7,522 bases of DNA from Desulfuromonadaceae bacterium (GCA_021107335.1 JAIOSZ010000235.1:1-7522); one strand, 5' to 3'. Shown: positions 1 through 7,083, counted from the stretch's first letter. Notes: generated from the letters alone by a model not told the origin. Made by a program: numbers and translations.

Positions 1-11
1 CACCAAAAACA

Positions 12-39
12 AAACCCCGCTTCCAAGGAAGCGGGGTTT
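12..39 (-). terminator. Strong rho-independent terminator
   Basis: A perfect 12-bp GC-rich inverted repeat (arms 12-23 and 28-39, loop 24-27 CAAG). Read on the minus strand, the GCGGGG arm runs straight into TTTTGTTTTTGG, a classic U-tract. On the plus strand the U-tract is only three bases, so the leftward direction is favoured. It lies about 110 bp beyond the cold-shock stop codon, behind a weaker terminator, so it may be a back-up stop or may end a separate short transcript. Confidence 0.8.
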
Positions 40-123
40 GCCAGTATTTTGAGTTCAACGACTATGCGCTAAGCTCATTAACTGTGCCCTACCTGATCCG
101 TAAAGAGCAGGCGGGGTTTAGAT

Positions 124-149
124 CTAAATAAAAAGCCGGATTCGGCCGC
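124..149 (-). terminator. Probable terminator of the cold-shock gene
   Basis: Immediately after the cold-shock stop codon, the minus strand reads GCCG-AATC-CGGC followed by TTTTTATTTA. The stem is short, 4 bp plus a possible G-U pair, but GC-rich, and the U-run is good. Its position directly behind the gene supports the call. The short stem suggests leaky termination. Confidence 0.6.
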
Positions 150-151
150 TA

Positions 152-352
152 TTAGATCTTACGGACGTTGGCGGACTGGGGGCCTTTCTGGCCTTCAGTC
201 ACTTCAAACTCGACCCGGTCGCCTTCAGCGAGGGACTTGAAGCCGTCGCCAGCAATGGCGGAGAAGTGAACGAAAACATCGGGGCCGTTGTCCTGCTCGA
301 TAAAACCGAATCCCTTGGCGTCATTAAACCATTTTACAGTACCTTGTACCAT
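152..352 (-). CDS. CspA-family cold-shock protein
   Basis: A 66-aa single cold-shock domain, the usual length for CspA-type proteins. These are cytoplasmic five-stranded beta-barrels that bind single-stranded RNA and DNA and melt mRNA structure. Visible motifs are the N-terminal VKWFN, RNP1 KGFGFI at residues 13-18 and RNP2 VFVHF at 26-30, followed by the typical GDRVEFEV and C-terminal GPQSANV segments. The start was set at the ATG at 350-352 because the protein then begins MVQGTVKWF like its family. The open frame extends upstream to 424, but those 24 extra residues have no family counterpart. An A/G-rich Shine-Dalgarno region (AAAGAAAGAAG) precedes the ATG. The gene stands alone, with a terminator behind it and an apparent terminator in front. 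The paralogue (cspA, cspC and so on) cannot be assigned, and cold induction is not proven by the sequence. Confidence 0.95.
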   Translation of the reverse strand: MVQGTVKWFNDAKGFGFIEQDNGPDVFVHFSAIAGDGFKSLAEGDRVEFEVTEGQKGPQSANVRKI

Positions 353-372
353 TTTTGTTCTTCTTTCTTTTG

Positions 373-388
373 GTTCCCAACTGGGAAC
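373..388. promoter_or_regulatory. 16-bp palindrome in the cold-shock leader
   Basis: GTTCCCA-AC-TGGGAAC, a 7-bp perfect inverted repeat with a 2-base centre, lies 21 nt upstream of the cold-shock ATG. As DNA it could be an operator for a dimeric regulator. As RNA it would form a small hairpin just 5' of the ribosome-binding region. No known operator consensus was recognised, so the function is inferred from symmetry and position only. Confidence 0.4.
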
Positions 389-422
389 ATGTTGATTGTT
401 GTGCGTTATTTTCGTTTGCACC

Positions 423-459
423 AAAAAGAGCCACTCAATCCTTAAGGTCTGCGCGGCTC
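423..459 (-). terminator. Probable terminator behind the sensor kinase gene
   Basis: On the minus strand GAGCCGC pairs with GTGGCTC (453-459 with 428-434; 7 bp including one G-U), followed by TTTTT at 423-427. The 18-nt loop contains a CCTTAAGG palindrome. It lies between the kinase stop and the cold-shock start, so it most simply ends the kinase mRNA. It could instead be an attenuator if the cold-shock promoter lies upstream of it; no convincing promoter was found on either side. Confidence 0.55.
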
Positions 460-532
460 CAAAAACTGACTGACGATCAATCTGTTCGGCAACGAAAAAC
501 TACACAACCTTCTCTTAAGTAACGTTCTTCTA

Positions 533-3500
533 TCATGGGCGGCCAGCAAAACGCAAGGCTTTTAATGTAAATCGACCACCTAATATTTTCGGAATGTTTT
601 CAACCGGAGAATATTTCCCGATATTCCATCGGCAGGGCAAAAGAAACCTGTGTACCCATACCCAACTCGCTCTCCACCCATATCTCTCCACCGTGGGCTT
701 CGACAATGTTTTTGACGATGGACATACCCAGGCCCAATCCCGGGACCGCGGCATTAGAACCGTCAGCACGGTAGAACTTGTCGAAAACCCGCGCAAGCTG
801 CTCTGGAGCCTACCGACTCCCTGATCTTTAACCGTAATCAGCAAACGACTTCCCTGCACCATGGCACCCACTCGAATCGGGGTTTTCTGCGGCGAAAACT
901 TGACGGCATTGCTAAGCAGGTTTTCCAAAACCTGTTCCAGCTTGTTGCGATCGGCCAGTATCTCCAGCGGCCCTTCCGGAAGGGTCACCTCGAAACGATG
1001 CTGGTCGCTCGCATACCGATATTCGGCCACCACGCGCTGCAGCAATGCGGGGATGTCGCAGCAACCTTTTTCCAGTGAAATCAGTTTACCGTAACGCATG
1101 CGACTGAGATCGAGAAGTTCCGATACGATTTCCTCCAGCCGCTGGGCCTTTTCAAAAACAGTGCTCAGCAGCTCCCGCTGCCGGTCCGGATCATCCAGAC
1201 CGAAGCGCGCCTGATTGAGCAACAGTTCAGTAAATCCCATTACAGCCGTCAGAGGAGTACGTAATTCATGGGCCGCCGTGGAAATAAACTCGTTCTTCAT
1301 TCGATCGAGTTCCCGTTCCCGGCTGACATCCCGCAGAATAGCAATGGCGCCCCTCAGCTCCCCGTCGCGACTCAACACCGGGGCGCTATGAGCCTGAATC
1401 GCCCGGTCCTGTTCGGCTCCGGGCAGAGCAACGACCCATTCTATAGACTGTTCCTCACGCGCTCCGGCCAGAATAGCAAATATCTGTCCGGTGAAACCCT
1501 TTTCGCTAAAAATTGAGGAGACTGGGCGACAGAAAGCCTCATCCAGACGAAAGCCGGCGATCCTTTCTGCAGCTCGATTCATCAGTGTCAGACGACCCTG
1601 CAGGTCAACGACCACCAAACCGTCCGCTACTGACTTGAGAATAAAATCGGTCCGGTCCCTAGCCGCCTCGGCTTCGGCCAAGGCCTTTTTTAGCTGCGCT
1701 TCATTCTTCAACCGTTCTGTGATATCTCGCACCACCGCCAAAAAACGCTGCTCCGGGCCGGTGCTGAAAGCCGAAATCGTAATTTCAACCGGCAAGGTGC
1801 TGCCGTCCTTACGCCGGTGAATACTTCGAAAAACTTCTGAATGCCCGGGGGTCATTCGTTGCCAGATCTGGTCGAGTACCCTTGCACTGAATCGCTGTTG
1901 GATATCGATGGCGTTCATCTTCAGTAATTCCTGTTGGGAATAACCGAGATATTTGCAAGCCTGAGGGTTGACATAGAGAAACCGCCCTGCCATATCATGC
2001 ATGAAAATGGGCTCGGCGGCATTCTCCAGCAAAGTACGGCTTTGCTCCTCACTGTCCCGCAATTTAAGAGCCGCCCGCTGTCGCTCGATAGCCCCACCAA
2101 GAATCTCTCCAGCGGTCTGCAATAGATCAATATCCTGCTTCGCCAAAGCCTGCTCACAGCTTACGCCATTGATGCCGAGAAAACCGATCAGGTCGCCGCC
2201 ACTCTGGATGGGTACGCACACTAGGGACTGGGTCTCCTGGGCGAACCATACAGCTTTTTCCGCCTTGGCCGTCTCCGGTAAGCTATTGACTTGTGGAACA
2301 TAGACCAGCTGGCGCTGCTCGATCTGAGTCATAAACCAGGGGACCTGCGTTACAGGAAGGCCCTGAACGCTATTCTTCTTTGAACTGACTCCTTCCGCGC
2401 ACCACTCGTGGGTATTTGTCAGGGTGCGGCCATCCTCCGAAAAAAGGATGAGATAGCAGCGATCCACGCTGGCAAAGCGACCCAAACCTTCCAATGCAAA
2501 GTCTATCCCCGCATCAATCTGCTGAAGTGGTTGTTCCACAAAACGGGTGGAGATTCTGGCAATCAACCCCTCAAAAGCCTCCCGGTAAGCTAATTCTTTT
2601 TCTGCCTGAATGCGCAACAATATATTGCTGGCCATGATCGCCAAACTCAACAGCAGTAACAGAATAACGGCGGCGCCTATCCAGATATACGTCTTATTAA
2701 TCGGATAGAAAGTCTCAGGCCGTCCGATCACCCTGCTTCCCGCCGGCAGGTCCGTTAAGGAAATCCCAAAGTGCTGCAACTGGGCATAATCGAAACTTGG
2801 CTCATAGGCGGCTTTGGTGATTGGCGGGATGGATACTGCCGACTCCCCTTGCAGAACCCGTTGCGCCATCTGGGCCGTTCGTAGACCGTGCAACTCACCG
2901 TTGGTAAGCAGCCCGCCGACAATACCGTTGCCCAAGGCCCAACCCCACATACCGTAGATGGGCACGGGGCTATGCTGGTCAAGGAGCGGGGTGTGACGGG
3001 AATAAGAAAAAACACTGCCAGCGCGGTCAGCAATGATATGAACCAACTGCACCACGGTATCCGACTCCAACTTTTCGAGCCGTTGGTATAATTCCGGCAG
3101 AGTAAAACCATCCCAGATCTCGAATCGAACTCCCCGTCCAGAATGGTCAGCAATTGCTTGATCCACATCCCGGCGCATGATAGCGCCCAGGGAAGTCTGA
3201 TCGAGCAAAAACACCACCCGCTTTACTTCCGGATGCAGGCGAATGATAAGATTCAGATTCTTATCGACTTCCATCGCCTCAAAAATTCCCGTGACGTTGC
3301 CAAGGCGCTTTTGCAGGCCGGGATCGTATTCATTTATCCCGCAAAAGACCAACGGCGTTCCGGGAAAGAGTTTGGCGCGATACTTCTCTAGGAAATGCAA
3401 GGCGTAGTCACCCGCGCATATAATCAGGTTGAAGCGGGTATTGCGAAATTTACGAAAGTACAGGTCGTAGAGCAAATCCTGGTAGCCGGGATCGTCCGTA

Positions 3501-3784
3501 TGCCGCCGCAGGTCCATGAATTCAATATGCAGGTTTTCCTCAGCAACCGTCCCACGCAGTCCCTTTTTAATCCCTTGTACGACATGGTCTGTCCAAGGAT
3601 ATTGCGGATGGTAGGAATTGAGCAGTAAAACACGGGGACCACCTTCAGCCGTTTCCAGACCCAAAGCCGGAGCGGGTCGTAACAAACCGAGCCCGCCAAC
3701 CAGCACTGCGAAAAGAATAAAGGCAAGGATTCCCTGTCGCCGGGAACAACTACCAGAGAAAAACTGAAATAAAGAAAAAACCAT
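533..3784 (-). CDS. Membrane sensor histidine kinase, frameshifted C-terminus
   Basis: A 1083-aa reading frame from the ATG at 3784, which has GGAG 10 nt upstream; a TTG two codons earlier is too close to that site. Order of parts: signal anchor about 18-36; periplasmic ABC-substrate-binding-like sensor (PF04392 type) about 50-345, beginning [14 protein letters not shown]; second membrane helix about 367-388; GAF-like region about 400-570; PAS domains about 580-692 and 712-825; HisKA with [11 protein letters not shown] and phospho-acceptor His839; HATPase with N box NLLSNAVKF and G1 DQGVG at 987-991. Right after G1 the protein becomes non-homologous. The +1 frame continues with [29 protein letters not shown] and a normal end at 600, so one base appears missing between 810 and 811. 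As written, the F and G2 boxes and ATP lid are lost and kinase activity is unlikely. With the base restored the protein is 1061 aa. No response regulator lies beside it, and the ligand is unknown. Confidence 0.85.
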   Translation of the reverse strand: MVFSLFQFFSGSCSRRQGILAFILFAVLVGGLGLLRPAPALGLETAEGGPRVLLLNSYHPQYPWTDHVVQGIKKGLRGTVAEENLHIEFMDLRRHTDDPGYQDLLYDLYFRKFRNTRFNLIICAGDYALHFLEKYRAKLFPGTPLVFCGINEYDPGLQKRLGNVTGIFEAMEVDKNLNLIIRLHPEVKRVVFLLDQTSLGAIMRRDVDQAIADHSGRGVRFEIWDGFTLPELYQRLEKLESDTVVQLVHIIADRAGSVFSYSRHTPLLDQHSPVPIYGMWGWALGNGIVGGLLTNGELHGLRTAQMAQRVLQGESAVSIPPITKAAYEPSFDYAQLQHFGISLTDLPAGSRVIGRPETFYPINKTYIWIGAAVILLLLLSLAIMASNILLRIQAEKELAYREAFEGLIARISTRFVEQPLQQIDAGIDFALEGLGRFASVDRCYLILFSEDGRTLTNTHEWCAEGVSSKKNSVQGLPVTQVPWFMTQIEQRQLVYVPQVNSLPETAKAEKAVWFAQETQSLVCVPIQSGGDLIGFLGINGVSCEQALAKQDIDLLQTAGEILGGAIERQRAALKLRDSEEQSRTLLENAAEPIFMHDMAGRFLYVNPQACKYLGYSQQELLKMNAIDIQQRFSARVLDQIWQRMTPGHSEVFRSIHRRKDGSTLPVEITISAFSTGPEQRFLAVVRDITERLKNEAQLKKALAEAEAARDRTDFILKSVADGLVVVDLQGRLTLMNRAAERIAGFRLDEAFCRPVSSIFSEKGFTGQIFAILAGAREEQSIEWVVALPGAEQDRAIQAHSAPVLSRDGELRGAIAILRDVSRERELDRMKNEFISTAAHELRTPLTAVMGFTELLLNQARFGLDDPDRQRELLSTVFEKAQRLEEIVSELLDLSRMRYGKLISLEKGCCDIPALLQRVVAEYRYASDQHRFEVTLPEGPLEILADRNKLEQVLENLLSNAVKFSPQKTPIRVGAMVQGSRLLITVKDQGVGRLQSSLRGFSTSSTVLTVLMPRSRDWAWVCPSSKTLSKPTVERYGWRASWVWVHRFLLPCRWNIGKYSPVENIPKILGGRFTLKALRFAGRP

Positions 3785-3960
3785 TATCAAGAAACTCCGT
3801 CCATAAATTTGAAACTTTTTTCTCAGGTCGTCATCGCAATTCCTGGCACAAGGAAAGGGTGTTTATAGAATAAACCGATTTGTAATGCGCACAATCAACT
3901 TTCAAAGATATTTTACTAGTTCCCCCGGCTTGCAACCTTTTCCTCGTCAGGGAATGACAA

Positions 3961-3989
3961 TTGACAATCCCGGTCTATATGGATAGGTT
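3961..3989 (+). promoter_or_regulatory. Candidate sigma-70 promoter of the GAPDH-arsJ pair
   Basis: A perfect -35 hexamer TTGACA at 3961-3966 is followed after 17 bp by a weak -10 TAGGTT at 3984-3989. A weak -10 behind a consensus -35 would suit a regulated promoter. The predicted leader is about 115 nt. The -35 overlaps the second copy of a tandem TGACAAT repeat (3955-3968), a possible regulator contact site. Confidence 0.45.
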
Positions 3990-4050
3990 TAGAACGCAAA
4001 AACCAGGGCTGATGGCAACTCAGCAGAAGAAAAAGTGGTGGCCATGTGAT

Positions 4051-4072
4051 TCGATTTGAAGCTCAAAATCGA
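4051..4072 (+). promoter_or_regulatory. Inverted repeat in the GAPDH leader
   Basis: TCGATTTGA (4051-4059) and TCAAAATCGA (4063-4072) are inverted complements apart from one extra A, giving a 9-bp imperfect palindrome around a 3-nt centre. It lies between the candidate promoter and the GAPDH Shine-Dalgarno. It could be a DNA operator, since ArsR/SmtB repressors bind such interrupted AT-rich palindromes, or an RNA hairpin. No specific consensus match is claimed. Confidence 0.4.
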
Positions 4073-4114
4073 CCCTTTGCCAAACTACTTTTGTCCTTCA
4101 GGGAGAATAACCTT

Positions 4115-5149
4115 ATGAGCATTCGTATCGGCATCAACGGTTTTGGCCGCATGGGCCGTCTGGCCCTGCGGGCCGCATGGGACTGGCCTGAGCTAGAGAT
4201 CGTCCACATCAACGAAATAGCCGGCGGCGTCGAAGCGGCTGCCCACTTGCTAGAATTTGACTCGGTGCACGGTCGCTGGCCGCGGGAATTTGGCATCAGC
4301 GACAACGAGTTACGCATCGATGGTCGACCCGTGAGTTTCAGCGACAAGCCGACTCCCGGTGAGGTCTCCTGGAGCGACTACGACGTCGACGTGGTTATTG
4401 AGTCGTCGGGTCAGTTCCGGACTCCGCAACTGCTGCAACCCTACTTCGACCAGGGTGTGCAGAAGGTCATCGTCGCCGCTCCAGTCAAGGAAGGTGCGCT
4501 GAATATCGTCATGGGGGTCAATGACCATCTCTATGACCCGCAACAACACCATCTGCTTACCGCCGCCTCCTGCACGACCAACTGTCTGGCACCGGTAGTC
4601 AAAGTACTGCATGAACAGATCGGCATCAGCCACGGCGTGATCACCACTATTCACGATATGACCAACACCCAGATTGTGGTCGATGCCCCGCACAAAGACC
4701 TGCGCCGAGCACGGGCCGCGAGCATGTCGCTCATCCCCACCAGCACCGGGTCGGCCACTGCCATCACCTACATCTACCCAGAGTTAAAAGGCAAACTGAA
4801 CGGCCATGCGGTACGGGTACCACTACTCACAGGATCGATCACCGACGCCGTTTTTGAAATGCAGCGCCCAGTCTCCGCCGAAGAGGTTAACGACCTGTTT
4901 CAGAAAGCCGCGGACAGCACCCTTAAAGGTATTCTCGGCATCGAATATCGCCCCCTGGTCTCCATCGACTTCAAAAGCGACCCCCGCTCGGCCATTGTCG
5001 ACGCTCCCAGCACCATGGTGGTTAACGGCACTCAGCTCAAACTCTATATCTGGTACGACAATGAAATGGGTTATGCCCACCGGATGATGGAACTGTGCCG
5101 CAAGGTGGCTGGCAGCCTAGAGTCCTGTGCGGTTAGTTATGTCAAATAA
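4115..5149 (+). CDS. ArsJ-associated glyceraldehyde-3-phosphate dehydrogenase
   Basis: A 344-aa GAPDH of normal length. The Rossmann motif [10 protein letters not shown] is at residues 6-15, the active-site Cys153 in [10 protein letters not shown], the catalytic-base His180 in [10 protein letters not shown], and the C-terminal WYDNEMGY at 313-320. In classical enzymes the last motif reads WYDNEWGY, and the base region reads TVHAYTATQ. These changes, and NEI in place of ND at the cofactor-ribose position (33-35), fit a specialised paralogue rather than the glycolytic enzyme. The start is the ATG at 4115 with GGGAGAA 8-9 nt upstream; it gives the family N-terminus [14 protein letters not shown]. 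In this family the enzyme oxidises glyceraldehyde-3-phosphate with NAD and arsenate, making unstable 1-arseno-3-phosphoglycerate in the cytoplasm. The adjacent arsJ gene exports that product, which is the main reason for the specific call. Cofactor choice between NAD and NADP cannot be settled here. Confidence 0.93.
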   Translation: MSIRIGINGFGRMGRLALRAAWDWPELEIVHINEIAGGVEAAAHLLEFDSVHGRWPREFGISDNELRIDGRPVSFSDKPTPGEVSWSDYDVDVVIESSGQFRTPQLLQPYFDQGVQKVIVAAPVKEGALNIVMGVNDHLYDPQQHHLLTAASCTTNCLAPVVKVLHEQIGISHGVITTIHDMTNTQIVVDAPHKDLRRARAASMSLIPTSTGSATAITYIYPELKGKLNGHAVRVPLLTGSITDAVFEMQRPVSAEEVNDLFQKAADSTLKGILGIEYRPLVSIDFKSDPRSAIVDAPSTMVVNGTQLKLYIWYDNEMGYAHRMMELCRKVAGSLESCAVSYVK

Positions 5150-5250
5150 TTTTGAGGCATTTTTGGTGCTGACAAGGCGTACCAACGCAGGCCTAGCTAT
5201 GCTCTAAGTCAAGTTGGCGCAACGCAGTCAGCGCCGAAAAGGACCAAAAT
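5150..5250 (+). promoter_or_regulatory. Structured GAPDH-arsJ spacer, possible translation control
   Basis: A 101-nt spacer that can fold almost end to end. Outer stem: 5160-5173 with 5227-5240, 14 bp including two G-U pairs. Inner stem: GCG (5177-5179) and CCAAC (5182-5186) with GTTGG-CGC (5213-5220), with a 2-nt bulge. The outer 3' arm ends in GAAAA, which is part of the arsJ Shine-Dalgarno AAAAGGA (5237-5243). The same left arm can alternatively pair TTTTGGT (5161-5167) with ACCAAAA (5243-5249), just before the start codon. CAACGCAG occurs twice (5183-5190, 5220-5227). No U-tract follows, so it is not an intrinsic terminator. A regulatory role is inference; it could also be an mRNA stability element. 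Confidence 0.45.
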
Positions 5251-6507
5251 TTGAAGCCAGAAATAACCGTACAGGTCTCTACTATGACCGTATTACGTAA
5301 TTATAGTTTGGTGACGGTTGCCTATTGGGGGTTCACCCTCACCGACGGCGCCCTGCGCATGCTGGTGCTGCTGCACTTCCACGCCCTGGGCTACAGCGCC
5401 CTGCAGATCGCCATGCTGTTTCTGCTCTACGAGTTGTGCGGGGTGGTGACCAACCTGGTCGGCGGCTGGATCGGCAGCCAGTTCGGCCTGAAGATTACCC
5501 TCTTTGCCGGTCTGGCCCTGCAGGTGGTGGCCCTGACCGCTTTGGCAGGCCTGCAGCCGGACTGGCCGTTGTCCCTGTCGGTAGCCTACGTGATGGGCGC
5601 CCAAGCCCTGTCGGGCATCGCCAAAGACCTGACCAAGATGAGTTCCAAGAGCGCCATCAAGGTCCTGCTTCCGAAAGGCGAAGAAGGAGCCTTATTCAAA
5701 TGGGTATCCCTTTTGACCGGGTCCAAGAATGCTCTCAAGGGAGCCGGCTTTTTCCTCGGCGGGGTGCTGCTTAGTTGGCTCGGCTTTCGCGTCGCCTTGC
5801 TGGTCATGGCCGCCGCTCTGGCACTGGTTTTGTTCGCTGCGGTTCTGGCTCTGCCGCGAGGCATGGGCCGGGCCAGATCCACGGTGAAATTTTCCAATCT
5901 TTTGGCTAAAGACCGCAACATCAACCTGCTTTCTGCGGCCCGGCTGTTTCTGTTCGGTTCACGGGATGTCTGGTTTGTGGTCGGCCTGCCGATCTTTCTT
6001 GCCGCCAACCTCGGCTGGAGCCACACCCGGGTCGGTGGCTTCCTGGCCTTATGGGTAATCGGCTACGGCGGAGTTCAGGCCGTAGCACCCAATCTACTCC
6101 GTCGCGGCCTGGCCGGTGGCACCCCTCAGGGGGGCACGGCGGCAGCCGGAGCTTTTGCCTTAGCGGCCCTGACAGCCCTCATCGCCTGGGGGGTACAAAC
6201 CACCATATCCCCCTGGATGACGGTGATCGGGGGCCTGGCCCTGTTTGGCCTGGTGTTCGCCATCAACTCATCGGTCCACAGCTACCTGATTTTGGCTTAC
6301 ACTAAAACGGACCAAGTAGCCCTCGACGTCGGCTTCTATTACATGGCCAACGCCGCCGGGCGGTTGCTCGGCACCCTGCTTTCCGGCCTGCTCTTTCAAC
6401 TCGGAGGCTTGCCCAGCTGTCTGTGGGTGTCCATGGTCCTGGTTTTTACCGCGGGCCTGTTGTCGCTAGCGCTGCCTCGGAGAGCAAGGACACCGCAAGC
6501 CAGCTAA
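5251..6507 (+). CDS. arsJ: ArsJ, MFS organoarsenical (1-arseno-3-phosphoglycerate) efflux permease
   Basis: A 418-aa polytopic inner-membrane protein of the major facilitator superfamily. The sequence is rich in hydrophobic helices, for example about 17-43, 50-72, 82-100, 107-122, 164-200, 240-255, 262-280, 298-316, 322-350 and 365-408. Family-typical segments are the N-terminal TVAYWGFTLTDGALRMLVLLHFHALGYS run (residues about 22-49), KDLTKMSSKSAIK (125-137) and the loop GSKNALKGAGFFLGG (157-171). ArsJ exports 1-arseno-3-phosphoglycerate made by the neighbouring GAPDH; outside the cell it breaks down to arsenate, so the pair gives arsenate resistance. The start chosen is TTG at 5251, because AAAAGGA lies 7 nt upstream and the extra residues match the usual ArsJ N-terminal length before the first helix. 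The alternative ATG at 5284 has only AGG at 5273-5275. The gene lies 101 nt behind GAPDH on the same strand, very likely in one operon, with a terminator after its stop. Confidence 0.93.
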   Translation: MKPEITVQVSTMTVLRNYSLVTVAYWGFTLTDGALRMLVLLHFHALGYSALQIAMLFLLYELCGVVTNLVGGWIGSQFGLKITLFAGLALQVVALTALAGLQPDWPLSLSVAYVMGAQALSGIAKDLTKMSSKSAIKVLLPKGEEGALFKWVSLLTGSKNALKGAGFFLGGVLLSWLGFRVALLVMAAALALVLFAAVLALPRGMGRARSTVKFSNLLAKDRNINLLSAARLFLFGSRDVWFVVGLPIFLAANLGWSHTRVGGFLALWVIGYGGVQAVAPNLLRRGLAGGTPQGGTAAAGAFALAALTALIAWGVQTTISPWMTVIGGLALFGLVFAINSSVHSYLILAYTKTDQVALDVGFYYMANAAGRLLGTLLSGLLFQLGGLPSCLWVSMVLVFTAGLLSLALPRRARTPQAS

Positions 6508-6547
6508 CCAATCACCTTACCTCACTCCTTCCTCTACCCTGAAAACG

Positions 6548-6581
6548 CAATAAGGACATCCTTTTCAGGATGCCCTTATTG
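6548..6581. terminator. Bidirectional terminator between arsJ and the MoaD-like gene
   Basis: Arms 6548-6561 and 6568-6581 form a 14-bp hairpin with one A/C mismatch and loop TTTTCA. It sits about 40 bp after arsJ and about 75 bp after the convergent minus-strand gene. On the minus strand it is followed by CGTTTTC; on the plus strand the U-rich part is inside the arm (CCTTATTG). It therefore probably serves both transcripts. Confidence 0.7.
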
Positions 6582-6590
6582 ATCAACCCA

Positions 6591-6617
6591 GCTATCCGAG
6601 CGGTGTCATCGGGTAGC
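6591..6617. repeat. Second inverted repeat between the convergent genes
   Basis: GCTATCCGA (6591-6599) and TCGGGTAGC (6609-6617) form a 9-bp stem, with a G-U pair if read as plus-strand RNA. No U-tract follows on either strand, so it is not a typical terminator alone. It may protect a 3' end or act with the adjacent hairpin. Confidence 0.35.
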
Positions 6618-6655
6618 CGGTGGCACGGTTACACAGCGGCAACCGCAAAAGAACT

Positions 6656-6880
6656 CTACATGCCGCCGGTCTTTGGCGAAAGGCCCACCTCGTCCCCTTC
6701 GTGAAGCAGGGTGTTCATTGAGACCTCTTTATAGTTAACGAAAATAAGCTTCACTTCCTCGGTCTTGACTCCCATGATTTGGGTAATCTCATTGACCGTC
6801 GCTCCGGCAGGCATTTCCCAAGGTTTGGTTCCTTTTTGGAACTTCTCAAAAGTTCCGAAACATCTGACATTGACTCGCAT
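6656..6880 (-). CDS. MoaD/ThiS-like sulfur-carrier (ubiquitin-fold) protein
   Basis: A 74-aa protein with the layout of the MoaD/ThiS beta-grasp family: an N-terminal beta hairpin (VNVRCFGTFEKF), PAGATVNEI before the helix, a middle VKLIFVNYKEVSMNT strand pair, LHEGDEVGLSP and a C-terminal GG. Family members are adenylated and thiocarboxylated on the terminal glycine by an E1-like enzyme and donate sulfur for molybdopterin (or tungstopterin), thiamine or other cofactors. Here the chain ends TGGM, one residue beyond the diglycine, so trimming would be needed before activation. The ATG at 6878-6880 has AGAAAGGGG about 9 nt upstream and a good promoter. No moaE, moeB, thiF or tungsten aldehyde oxidoreductase gene lies next to it here, so the pathway served cannot be named. 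Confidence 0.8.
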   Translation of the reverse strand: MRVNVRCFGTFEKFQKGTKPWEMPAGATVNEITQIMGVKTEEVKLIFVNYKEVSMNTLLHEGDEVGLSPKTGGM

Positions 6881-6919
6881 GGTTTGAATCCCCTTTCTAT
6901 TGATTGCGTATACCGGGTA

Positions 6920-6948
6920 ATTATATCACCGTCGAGAGGTGCCAGCAA
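6920..6948 (-). promoter_or_regulatory. Sigma-70-type promoter of the MoaD-like gene
   Basis: On the minus strand, TTGCTG (6943-6948) and a perfect TATAAT (6920-6925) are separated by exactly 17 bp. Transcription would start near 6913, leaving a leader of about 33 nt before the ATG at 6880. This is the best-looking promoter in the window. Confidence 0.7.
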
Positions 6949-7053
6949 GTCGCGGAGACATCTTTCCCCCTGTAATTCGAGCACTTACCTGGCCGAACAG
7001 GACGCCCACAGGAGATCCTTCTTACCAATCCTGCCTGCCAAGCTGGTTGGGCC

Positions 7054-7083
7054 TTGTGCCGATGACCACCTGTTCTCTATAAT
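7054..7083 (+). promoter_or_regulatory. Promoter of the 77-aa protein gene
   Basis: A perfect -10 TATAAT at 7078-7083 is preceded at 18 bp by a poor -35, TTGTGC (7054-7059). The expected start near 7090 leaves a leader of about 27 nt, with a good Shine-Dalgarno (GAAAGGA, 7101-7107) before the ATG at 7117. Confidence 0.55.

Larger units (their letters stand above)
3785..4114. other. Divergent intergenic region, kinase versus arsenic pair
   Basis: A 330-bp stretch without a convincing gene separates the minus-strand kinase from the plus-strand GAPDH. It holds the kinase ribosome-binding site (GGAG near 3795-3798), a candidate plus-strand promoter at 3961-3989, a tandem TGACAAT repeat, a leader hairpin at 4051-4072 and the GAPDH Shine-Dalgarno. 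For the kinase a possible minus-strand promoter reads TTGTGC, 16 bp, TATTCT (about 3867-3894), which is weak. An in-frame GTG at 4046 could extend GAPDH by 23 residues, but that segment is unlike any GAPDH N-terminus. Confidence 0.7.

Noticed and set aside
353..424. Upstream extension of the cold-shock protein to 90 residues
   Set aside because: The additional residues match no cold-shock family member and span the palindromic leader. The ATG at 352 gives the canonical N-terminus.
594..824. Plus-strand open frame opposite the kinase C-terminus, and other open frames inside the kinase, GAPDH and arsJ
   Set aside because: They lie antisense or out of frame to clearly homologous proteins, have unnatural composition, and lack ribosome-binding sites. 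They are by-products of GC-rich coding sequence.
4046..4114. GTG start giving a 367-aa GAPDH
   Set aside because: No Shine-Dalgarno fits it, the extension is unlike GAPDH, and the ATG at 4115 has a good ribosome-binding site and family-type N-terminus.
5174..5226. Integron attC-like site suggested by CCAAC ... GTTGG in the GAPDH-arsJ spacer
   Set aside because: The flanking bases do not fit the RYYYAAC and GTTRRRY core sites, and there is no cassette organisation or integrase.
5150..5250. Intrinsic terminator between GAPDH and arsJ
   Set aside because: No U-tract follows the 3' arm on either strand, and the arm runs into the arsJ Shine-Dalgarno.
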